Shown: piece by piece, positions 25,057 to 33,100 of the stretch | How positions within the stretch are numbered: the stretch's first letter is position 1 | Layout of the letters: every line of letters begins with the position of its first letter | NCBI RefSeq assembly: GCF_900188205.1 | Contig: NZ_FZOH01000007.1 | Location: forward strand, 1 to 55,461 | Direction: 5' to 3' | Length of the DNA: 55,461 bases | From: Geodermatophilus saharensis | GTDB lineage: Bacteria; Actinomycetota; Actinomycetes; Mycobacteriales; Geodermatophilaceae | Program-made: the position numbers and the translations under genes | The notes under the pieces: generated by a model | What the model saw: only the letters and a program-made list of their open reading frames with translations | What the model was told of the DNA's origin: nothing | Database searches by the model: none

Positions 25057-26188
25057 GCCGCACCACCGCCCCGGCGAGCACCTCGGCGACGCGCTCCTGC
25101 TGGGCGGGCGTGATGCCCGGGAACAGCGGCAGGGAGAGGATCTCGCCGGCCGCCCGCTCGGCGACCGGGAAGTCGCCCGGCCCGTGACCCAGCGGGGCCA
25201 GCGCGCCGGTCAGGTGCACCGGCACCGGGTAGTGCACGCCGGCCCCGATCCCGGCCGCGTTGAGGTCGGCCAGCACCGCGTCGCGGGCGGCCACCCGCAC
25301 GACGTAGAGGTGCCACACGTGCTCGTTGCCGGGCGCCACCGAGGGCAGCCGCACGCCCGGCACGCCGGCGAGCAGGTCCGCGTAGCGGTCGGCGGCGGCC
25401 ACCCGCTCGGTGTTCCACCCGGCGAGCCGGTGCAGCTTGGCCCGCAGCACCACCGCCTGCAGGGTGTCCAGGCGGGAGTTGAAGCCCAGGACGGGGTGCT
25501 CGTACTTGACCTCGCTGCCGTGGTTGGCCAGCAGCCGCACGGTGCGGGCGACGCCGGCGTCGTCGGTGGTCACCGCGCCCGCGTCGCCGTAGGCGCCGAG
25601 GTTCTTGCCCGGGTAGAAGCTCGTGCCGGCCGCGGTGCCCCACCCGCCCATCGGCACGCCGCGGTGGGTGGCGCCCTGCGACTGCGCGGCGTCCTCGACC
25701 ACCACGAGCCCGTGCCGCTCGGCGACCTCGCGGATCTGCGCCATCGGGGCCATCTGGCCGAACAGGTGCACCGGCAGCACCACGCGGCACTCCCCCCCGA
25801 CCGCCTCGAGGGCTCCCGGGTCGAGCAGCAGGTGCTCGTCGTCGACGTCGACCGGTACCGGCCGGGCGCCGGCGCGCAGCACCGCCTCGGCACTGGCCAC
25901 GAAGGTGTTGGCCGGCAGCGCCACGGGGTCGCCCGCGCCGACGCCCGCGGCCCGCAGCGCGAACTCCAGCGCGTCGGTGCCGTTGCCGACACCGACGCAG
26001 TGCGCCCGGCCGGTGAAGGCGGCGAACTCCTCCTCGAAGGCGCCCACGTCGGGGCCCTGCACGAACGCGGTCGTGGCCAGGACCCGCGCGAACCCCTCCG
26101 CGACCTCGTCGGCGATGCGGTCGCGCTGGATGCCGAGGTCGACCAGCGGGACCGGGCGGGTCGTCACGGGTCGGTCGACGGTGGTCAC
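25049..26188 (-). CDS. DegT/DnrJ/EryC1/StrS sugar aminotransferase (WbpE-like)
   Basis: 379 residues, GTG start. PLP-dependent transaminase of nucleotide-linked keto sugars. Seen: VPLVDLGIQRDRI, FVQGPDVGAFEEEFA, GVGNGTDALEFALRA (PLP phosphate site), VLPVHLFGQMAPM, VVEDAAQSQGA (the Asp that holds the pyridine nitrogen) and SFYPGKNLGAYGDAGA, with the Schiff-base lysine in PGKN. The GAYGD ending matches WbpE/FdtB/QdtB-type enzymes. The gene is coupled by 4-bp (upstream NeuD-like) and 8-bp (downstream acetyltransferase) overlaps. The probable role is amination at C-3 of a keto-uronic acid made by the oxidoreductase encoded upstream in the same operon. Confidence 0.92.
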   Translation of the reverse strand: MTTVDRPVTTRPVPLVDLGIQRDRIADEVAEGFARVLATTAFVQGPDVGAFEEEFAAFTGRAHCVGVGNGTDALEFALRAAGVGAGDPVALPANTFVASAEAVLRAGARPVPVDVDDEHLLLDPGALEAVGGECRVVLPVHLFGQMAPMAQIREVAERHGLVVVEDAAQSQGATHRGVPMGGWGTAAGTSFYPGKNLGAYGDAGAVTTDDAGVARTVRLLANHGSEVKYEHPVLGFNSRLDTLQAVVLRAKLHRLAGWNTERVAAADRYADLLAGVPGVRLPSVAPGNEHVWHLYVVRVAARDAVLADLNAAGIGAGVHYPVPVHLTGALAPLGHGPGDFPVAERAAGEILSLPLFPGITPAQQERVAEVLAGAVVRHG

Positions 26189-26880
26189 AGGGAGGCCTCC
26201 AGGAGGGCAGCCGGGGACGGGGTGAGGGGACGGGCGGGGTTGCCGGCCCAGGTCTGACCGGGCGGCACGTCGCGGAGGACGACGCTGCCCATGCCGACGA
26301 CGGCGCCGGCACCGATGCGGCGGTGCTCGCGGACGAGGGCGCCCGAGCCGAGGTAGGCGGCGGCGCCGACCGAGACGCCACCGGCCAGCCGGACGCCGGC
26401 GCCGGAGGTGGCCGCGTCACCCACGTCGTCGTCGTGGGTGAGCACGACGTGCGGCATGAGGTAGACGTGCCGGCCGACGGTGACCGCGGCGGTGAGGACG
26501 ACGCCGGCGTGCAGGACCGAGCCCGCGCCGACCGTGCTGTCCGGGGAGACGCTCGCCAGCGGGTGCACCACGGTGGCCCACACCTCGTCGGGCAGGCCGA
26601 GCCGGTCGACGAGCCGCTGCCGGGAGGCCGGGGCGCCGGGCTTGCCGACGCAGGCCAGCAGCAGCGCGCCGCGGGCCGCGTGGTCGGCGGCCTCGCCGGT
26701 CGGCCCGAGCACCGGCACGCCGTCGACGGCGGTGCCCGCGCGGGCGGGGTCGTCGTCGAGGAAGCCGGCGACCGCGACGGGGACGCTGGCGGCGTCGGGG
26801 CAGGCGCGCAGCAGCTGGGCGACCTCTCGGGCGGCGCCGCCCGAACCGAGGACGACCAGCGGCCGCGCGGTCGCGCTCAC
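26185..26880 (-). CDS. NeuD/PglD-type sugar O/N-acetyltransferase
   Basis: 231 residues from a GTG. The N-terminal ~90 residues form the small Rossmann-like PglD_N/NeuD domain (RPLVVLGSGGAAREVAQLL, AGFLDDDP, VPVLGPTG). The remainder is a left-handed beta-helix (VVHPLASVSPDSTVGAGSVL, GRHVYLMPHVVLTHDDDVGD, WAGNPARPL). The histidine in LTHDDDVGD corresponds to the catalytic base of this family. PglD N-acetylates the 4-amino sugar in bacillosamine synthesis, and the DegT gene immediately upstream is the natural partner. Both boundaries are 4-bp overlaps. Substrate inferred only. Confidence 0.9.
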   Translation of the reverse strand: MSATARPLVVLGSGGAAREVAQLLRACPDAASVPVAVAGFLDDDPARAGTAVDGVPVLGPTGEAADHAARGALLLACVGKPGAPASRQRLVDRLGLPDEVWATVVHPLASVSPDSTVGAGSVLHAGVVLTAAVTVGRHVYLMPHVVLTHDDDVGDAATSGAGVRLAGGVSVGAAAYLGSGALVREHRRIGAGAVVGMGSVVLRDVPPGQTWAGNPARPLTPSPAALLEASL

Positions 26881-28031
26881 CGCAGTGCCGCGCGGAGGGC
26901 ATCGACCACGCGGTCCTGGTCGGCCTCGGTCATCTGGTGGAACAGCGGCAGGACCAGGCTGTCGGCGGTGAGCCGCTCGGTGACCGGCAGGCTCACCCGC
27001 GGCCGGTCGGCGTAGGCGGGCTCGAGGTGGGCGGCCATGATGCCGCGGCGGCAGGAGATCCCGGCCGCGCTCATCCGCTCGAGGACGGCATCCCGGCCGA
27101 CCGGGGCGTCCTCGGGGAGCAGCACCCAGCAGGACTGGAAGTTCGTCGTCCCCCAGGGCGGGTCGGCGACCATCCGCAGGCCGGGCAGGTCGGCGAGCAG
27201 CTCGCGGTAGCGGGCAGCCAGCTCCCGGCGGCGGGCGACCATCGCGTCCAGCCGGGTCAGCTGCACCTGACCGATGGCGGCCTGCACGTCGGTCATGCGG
27301 AAGTTGAAGCCGGGCTCGAGGTACTGCTCCGGGGCGACCCGGCCGGTGGCGTGCCGGTCGGCCGCGCTGACGCTCATGCCGTGCTCCCGCAACCGGCGGG
27401 CGCGGGCGGCCACCTCGGGCGCGGTGGTGGTCAGCATGCCGCCCTCGCCGGTGGTCACCAGCTTGCGCGGGTGGAAGGAGAAGGCGGCCAGGTGCGCGCC
27501 GGCGCCCACCGGCCGGCCGCGCAGGGTGCTGCCGATGGCGCAGGCCGCGTCCTCCACCACGGCGATCCCCCGCGGTGCGAGCAGCGCCTCCAGTGCGGGG
27601 ACGTCGGCGGGGACGCCGGCCTGGTGGACGACGACGACGGCGCGGGTGCGCGGGGTCAGCACCGCCTGGACCGTCGCGGGGGTCAGGTTGCCGGTGAGCG
27701 CGTCGACGTCGGCGAACACCGGCTGCGCCCCGACGTACCGGGCGGCGTTGGCGGTGGCGATGAACGAGAAGGACGGGACGACGACCTCGTCGCCGGGCCC
27801 GACGCCGAGCAGGTGCAGCGCCAGGTGCAGCCCGGTCGTGCAGTTGGAGACGGCGACCGCCTCGGGGACCCCGATCCGGCGGGCGAAGGTCTCCTCGAAC
27901 GCCTTGACCCGCGGCCCCTGTGCCACCCAGCCCGAGGCCACCGCCTCGGCGGCGGCCTCGGCCTCCTCCTCCCCCAGCCACGGCTTCATGACCGGGATGG
28001 TGGGCAGCGCGGGCACGTCGACGAGGGTCAT
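26877..28031 (-). CDS. DegT/DnrJ/EryC1/StrS sugar aminotransferase (PglE/PseC-like)
   Basis: 384 residues. The ATG at 28031 overlaps the upstream epimerase stop (ATGA) and leads directly into PVMKPWLGEEEAEAAAEAV, typical for the family. Other motifs: GWVAQGPRVKAFEETFA, AVAVSNCTTGLHLALHLLG, VVEDAACAIGS and FSFHPRKLVTTGEGGM, with the PLP lysine in PRKL. The TTGEGG form resembles 4-keto-sugar transaminases such as PglE/ArnB, distinct from the GAYGD form of the second aminotransferase in this operon. The next gene encodes the matching PglD-like acetyltransferase. The family-wide mechanism is certain; the exact sugar is not. Confidence 0.92.
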   Translation of the reverse strand: MTLVDVPALPTIPVMKPWLGEEEAEAAAEAVASGWVAQGPRVKAFEETFARRIGVPEAVAVSNCTTGLHLALHLLGVGPGDEVVVPSFSFIATANAARYVGAQPVFADVDALTGNLTPATVQAVLTPRTRAVVVVHQAGVPADVPALEALLAPRGIAVVEDAACAIGSTLRGRPVGAGAHLAAFSFHPRKLVTTGEGGMLTTTAPEVAARARRLREHGMSVSAADRHATGRVAPEQYLEPGFNFRMTDVQAAIGQVQLTRLDAMVARRRELAARYRELLADLPGLRMVADPPWGTTNFQSCWVLLPEDAPVGRDAVLERMSAAGISCRRGIMAAHLEPAYADRPRVSLPVTERLTADSLVLPLFHQMTEADQDRVVDALRAALR

Positions 28032-29026
28032 GCCAGGGTCTCCTGCGCCGGCGCGGACTCGGCGCGCCACCACTCGACCAGCCCGCGCAGGCCCTCGTCG
28101 AGGCCGATCTGCGCGGTCCAGCCCAGCTGCTCCCGGGCCGCGGTGACGTCGGCCAGCCGGCGGGTGACGGCGTTGACCTTGCGGGCCTCGCCGTGCACCG
28201 GCGTCAGGTCCGACCCCATCGCCGCGAGCAGCCGGTCGGCGAGCTCGCGCAGGCTGGTCTCGGTGCCGGAGGCGATGTTGAAGACGGTGTCGGTGACGTC
28301 GGCGCGCGCGGCCAGCAGGTTGGCGCGGGCGATGTCCTCGACGTGGACGAAGTCCATCGTCTGCAGGCCGTCGCCGAGGATCAGCGGCGGCTCACCGGCG
28401 GCGATGCGCTCCATCCAGCGGATGAGCACCTCGGTGTAGACGCCGTACACGTCCATCCGCGGGCCGTAGACGTTGAAGTAGCGCAGCGCGACCGAGTCGA
28501 GGTCGTACATGGCCTTGAAGCTGCGCAGCATGCCCTCGTTGAAGGCCTTGGCCGCCCCGTAGAAGGTGTCGTTGTTGTACGGGTGGTGCCGCTCGGTGGT
28601 CGGGAACTCCTCCGCGAGGCCGTAGACCGAGGCCGACGACGAGGCGACCACCTTGGCCACGCCGTGCTCGGCGGCGGCCTCGAGCACCGTGAAGGTGCCG
28701 TCGACCAGCGACTCCAGCGCCAGCCGGGGCTGCTCGGCGCACTGGGTGATCCGCAGCGCGGCGAGGTGGAAGACCAGGTCCTTCCCGCGGGTCAGCTCGT
28801 GCACGAGGGCGACGTCGCGGATGTCCCCCTCGACGACGCGGACGACGTCGCCGCCGAGCTCCAGGGCCCGGTCGAGGTTGGCCAGCCGGCCGCGGACGAG
28901 GTTGTCCAGGACGACGACCTCCGCGGCCCCGGCGTCGACGAGCTGGTCGACGACGTGCGACCCGATCGTGCCCGCGCCGCCGGTGACCAGCACCCGGCTG
29001 CCGGCGAGCTCCACCGCGGCGCTCAC
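28028..29026 (-). CDS. NAD-dependent epimerase/dehydratase (extended SDR)
   Basis: 332 residues, GTG start. The Rossmann motif VTGGAGTIGSHVVDQL is followed by DNLVRGRLANLD, DIRD, FHLAALRI, the SSSASVYG serine region, and the catalytic YGAAK (Tyr-x-x-x-Lys). RYFNVYGPRMD and FVHVEDIARANLLA complete an extended SDR of the UDP-glucose/UDP-GlcNAc 4-epimerase type. No Thr-Asp-Glu dehydratase triad is evident, so epimerase is likelier than 4,6-dehydratase. It lies between the oxidoreductase and the PglE-like aminotransferase with 4-bp overlaps on both sides. Confidence 0.9.
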   Translation of the reverse strand: MSAAVELAGSRVLVTGGAGTIGSHVVDQLVDAGAAEVVVLDNLVRGRLANLDRALELGGDVVRVVEGDIRDVALVHELTRGKDLVFHLAALRITQCAEQPRLALESLVDGTFTVLEAAAEHGVAKVVASSSASVYGLAEEFPTTERHHPYNNDTFYGAAKAFNEGMLRSFKAMYDLDSVALRYFNVYGPRMDVYGVYTEVLIRWMERIAAGEPPLILGDGLQTMDFVHVEDIARANLLAARADVTDTVFNIASGTETSLRELADRLLAAMGSDLTPVHGEARKVNAVTRRLADVTAAREQLGWTAQIGLDEGLRGLVEWWRAESAPAQETLA

Positions 29027-30084
29027 GCGGCCACCTCCGCGGCGACCTGCTCCACCGGGACCGCGGTGCCGCCGGCGCGCAGGCTGGCGCTCGCCGCCTC
29101 CAGCATCGCCAGCACCCGCAGCCCGGACCGGCCGTCGGTGAGCGGGGGCCGCCCCTCGGTGATCGCGGCGGCGAACTCGCCCATCATCGTGCGCAGTGCC
29201 TCTCTCTCGGGGAGGGCCGGGGCGACCATGTCCCCGATCCGGTAGGACACCCGCGTCTGGTTGCGGGCCTCGACCCCCAGCTCCGCGGGGTCGCGGGTCT
29301 CGATGGAGCGGTCGTAGACCGCCACCCGCTGGGTCGGGTTCAGGTCGTCCCAGACGACGGTGCGCCGCGAGCCGCCCACGATCGTCGTGCGGACCTTCGT
29401 CGGCGACAGCCAGTTGACGTGCACGTGGGCGAGCGCACCCGAGCTGAGCTGGATCGACAGGTGGGCCACGCAGACCTGCCCGCAGCCGAGCGGGTCGGCA
29501 CCGTGCGCGGCCACGCTCACCGGCGTGACGCCGTCGGGGAGCAGCGAGTCGAGGATCGACAGGTCGTGCGGCGCGAGGTCCCAGACGACGTCGACGTCGG
29601 CCTGCACCAGGCCCAGGTTGATGCGCACCGAGTCCAGGTACTGCAGGACGCCGAGCTCGCCGCCGCGCACCAGCCCGCGCAGGTGGGACACCGCCGGCGT
29701 GTAGCAGTAGGTGTGGTCGAGCATGAGGACCAGGCCCGCGTCCTCCGCGGTGCGCACGATCTTCGCGCCGTCGGCGAGGCTGGCCGCCAGCGGCTTCTCG
29801 ACCAGGACGTGCTTGCCCGCGGCGAGCGCCGCCATCGCGATGCCGGCGTGGGTGGCCGCCGGCGTGGCCACCGCGACGGCGGCGACGGCGGGGTCGGACA
29901 GCACCGCGTCCAGGTCGTCGGTGACCCGCACGGTGCTGTAGTCCCCCAGGACGGCGCGCGCCCGGTTGACGTCCAGGTCGCAGAGGTACTCGAGCCGGAG
30001 CGCAGGGGTGGCCTGCGCGTTGCGGACCAGGTTCGGTCCCCAGTAGCCCGCGCCGATCACGGCGATGCCGGTGGGTGTCGTCAC
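29023..30084 (-). CDS. Gfo/Idh/MocA family oxidoreductase (WbpB/WlbA-like)
   Basis: 353 residues. It begins with GIAVIGAGYWGPNLVRN (NAD-binding), has DLDVNRARAVL, AVATPAATHAGIA and the catalytic HVLVEKPLA lysine. The C-terminal beta-sheet domain has TYCYTPAVSHLRGLV, WDLAPHDLSILDSLLP and LNPTQRVAVYDRS. WlbA/WbpB oxidises C-3 of UDP-GlcNAc-uronic acid, coupled to an aminotransferase (WbpE) that is also encoded here. This is the first gene of a seven-gene telescoped minus-strand operon, with GGGGAGAGA before its start. The UDP-GlcNAc 6-dehydrogenase (WbpA) expected upstream in such a pathway is not in the window. Confidence 0.9.
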   Translation of the reverse strand: MTTPTGIAVIGAGYWGPNLVRNAQATPALRLEYLCDLDVNRARAVLGDYSTVRVTDDLDAVLSDPAVAAVAVATPAATHAGIAMAALAAGKHVLVEKPLAASLADGAKIVRTAEDAGLVLMLDHTYCYTPAVSHLRGLVRGGELGVLQYLDSVRINLGLVQADVDVVWDLAPHDLSILDSLLPDGVTPVSVAAHGADPLGCGQVCVAHLSIQLSSGALAHVHVNWLSPTKVRTTIVGGSRRTVVWDDLNPTQRVAVYDRSIETRDPAELGVEARNQTRVSYRIGDMVAPALPEREALRTMMGEFAAAITEGRPPLTDGRSGLRVLAMLEAASASLRAGGTAVPVEQVAAEVAA

Positions 30085-30192
30085 TGTTCTCTCCCCGTGG
30101 TCCTCGACCGGTCGCGCCGCGCCAGTCTGGTGTGCGTCCGCCCGTCTCGGGTGGCCTCGCGTCGCGCCTCTTTCAGATCCGCGCCCCGTGGC

Positions 30193-33100
30193 TCACCGAC
30201 CGTCGAAGGTCCACGTCACCGGTCCGGCCAGGGCGTTGCCGGCGGCGTCACGGGCGGCGTCGACGGTGACGGTGTAGGTGGTTCCCGCCGTCAGCGGCTG
30301 CTCGGGCTGGAGCCGGGCGACGAGGGTCCTGGGATCCCAGCTGAGCGTCGCCGGGACCGGCGAGCCGTCCGGTCCGGTGATAGTCATCCGGACGTCCTGC
30401 ACCGCCTCGCTGAACACCGCACTCGGTGTCGCGGTCACGGGGCCGGTGCCCTGCGGCTCCGTGACCGTCACCGACGGCGCCGCGGTGTCGGTGCCGACGC
30501 CCGGCGGCTCCGTCGTGGCGACGACGACGTCCACCCAGAACGCCGCCCCGTCCGCCGGGCTGTCCGGGAAGACGCCGGCCAAACCCGCGACGCCGTTGGG
30601 AGCACCCTGCCGGTCCGCCGGCGCGGTGAGCGGTCCGCTGCTGCGGTCGGCGGTGAACCAGGACGGCGTCTGCGACCACCGACCCTGCGGGGCGGTGTAG
30701 CTGACGACGTACTCCTGGCCCGCGCGCAGGGCGACCGGTTGCGCGAGGACGGCGGTCTGCCAGCCCGACACCGTCTCATCGGTGAAGCGCACCGTGGCGA
30801 GCCGCTGCCCGTCCGCGGTCCACAGGCTGCCCACGTGCGTGCCGGTGGCACCCGTGCCCTTGGCGAAGCGCAGCGCGGTCACCCAGCCGGCGGCCGAGGT
30901 GGTGAACCTCGTGCCGATCTCGGTCGCGGCGGTGTCACCCACCGCCGCGACCGGTGGCGTGTCCCCGGGCCCGAACAGCGAGAACGGCTCAGCGGGTGCG
31001 GTCGTCGTCGGGGGCGGCGGGGCGGGGGCGCTCGTCGGGGGCGGTGGCGGGGTCGTCGTCGGGGGCGGCGCCGTCGTGGTCGGTGGCGCCGTCGTCGTCG
31101 GCGTCTGGGTCGTCGTCGGGGGCGGCTCGGAGGTCGTCGCCGGTGCCTCGGACGTCGTCGCCGGTGGCGCGGTCGTCGTCGGCGGCGTGGTCGTCGGCGG
31201 CGTGGTCGTCGCCGGCGGCGACGCCGGGGTCCCCGGGTACGTGGTGGACGGCGGGGAGGTCGTCGCCGGCGACTCGGCCGACGTCGAGGGCGGCGGCGCA
31301 GTCGTGGTCGACGGGGACGGCTCCGACGTCGTCGCCGGCCCGGTCGGCGCGGGGGCCGCCTCCCCGGTCGCCGCCGCCGTGAGCCGCGGAGCCTGCGGGA
31401 CGAACACGACGTCCACGCCGTAGTCGGTGCTCGACCCGTGGGTCGGCATGGCCGAGGTACCGTAGACGTACACGCCGTTGGGCTCGGTCGCGGTCGCCCG
31501 CGGTGCGTGCAGCGGCGCGCGGTCGACCCCGCTGAACTCGAAGACACCCCGTGTGTAGCTGTAGTGCCCGGTGTCGGTGTGGTAGCTGGCGGTGTAGGTC
31601 ACTCCCGGCGAGACCGGGACGGGCGTGTCGAAGAGCACCGTCTGCCAGCCGCTCGCGGTCTCGTCGACGAAGGTGGCCGTCGCGAGCCTGGTCCCGTCGG
31701 GCGCCCACAGGCTGCCGGTGTGCGTGCCGGTGTTGCCAGCACTCTTGTGGAAGCGCACCCCGGTGACCACGCCGGCGGTGTCGGCGCTGAAGCGCACGCC
31801 CAGTTCCACCGCCGCGGAGTCGCCGTCGGCGACCGCCGCGGGTGTCGAGCCGTCGGCGAACAGCGTGCACGGGCAACTGCCCGCAGCCGGCGGGTTCGTG
31901 GCCGCGCCCGTGGTGAAGGTCCACGTCACCGGCGTGGGCACGGGGTTCCCGGCCGGGTCGGCGACCACCAGGTTCGCCGTGTACGTCGTCTGGGCCCCGA
32001 GTGCCGCGGTCGGTGTGGCGGTCACCGTCGTGCCCGCGGCGTCCAGCCCGGCGACGACGGCGACGGGCCCGGCCGGCCCGTTCAGGGTGAAGCGGACCGA
32101 GGACGCGGCCAGCGGCTCGGAGAACGTGGCGCTGACCGGCGCGGTCGTGCTCACGTCCGTCGTCCCGTCGACGGGCGCCGTGCGCACCAACTGGGGTGGC
32201 GTGGTGTCCGCGCCCGGTGGCGGCGGCGGAGTGGTGCTGCCATCGGTCACGAACACGACGTCCACGCCGTAGTCGGTGCTCGACCCGCGGGTCGGCATGG
32301 CCGAGGCACCGTAGACGTAGACGCCGTTGGGCTCGGTCGCGGTCGCCCGGGGCGCGTGCAACGGTCCCCGGTCGACCCCGGTGAACTCGAAGACACCCCG
32401 TGTGTAGCTGTAGTGCCCGGTGTCGGTGTGGTAGCTCGCCGTGTAGGTCACCCCGGGAGTCACCGGCACCGGGCTGTCGAAGAGCACCTGCTGCCAGCCG
32501 CCGGAGGTCTCCCCGACGAAGGTGGCCGTCGCGAGCCTGGTCCCGTCGGGCGCCCACAGGCTGCCGGTGTGCGTGCCGGTGTTGCCGGGCCCCTTGTAGA
32601 ACCGCACTCCGGTCACCGACCCGGGTGTGTCGGAACTGAACCGCACGCCCAGCTCGATGGGGCTCGCATCGCTGTCGGCGGCCACGGTCGGCACCGTGCT
32701 CTCCGGGAACAGCGTGCACGGGCAGCCGGCGGACTGCCCGGCCGCGGTGGTGAAGGAGACGCTGATGGGTCCGGCCATGGGATTGCCGGCCAGGTCCCGC
32801 GTCCCCTCGACCGTCGCGGTGATCCCGGTGCCCGGCGGGAGCGGGGCGTCGGGCCGCCAGACGACGGTGCGCGCGCCGAACCCGGTCACGGCGCCGGCGA
32901 GCTCGATCCCCTGCGTCGTGGTGACCCGGACGACCGCCGTGTCGGCCCGGATCCCCTCGTCGAAGCTGAACTGCACCGGCGAGTCGACGGGGACGCTGGA
33001 CCAGCCGTCCCCGGGCGAGGTCGTCGTCACCGTCGGCGGGGTGGTGTCGGTGGGCGGGTCGGTCACGAAGACCGCGTCGACCCAGTAGTTCGAGCTGCGG

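Noticed and set aside
28028..29026. Considered as a PglF-like UDP-GlcNAc 4,6-dehydratase
   Set aside because: The sequence has the Ser...Tyr-x-x-x-Lys epimerase pattern and no dehydratase Thr-Asp-Glu motif or long N-terminal membrane region.
30985..31375. Repeated GTCGTCGTCGG-like pattern resembling a repeat array
   Set aside because: It is in frame within the giant gene and is explained by Thr/Pro codons; there are no unique spacers, so it is not a CRISPR array.
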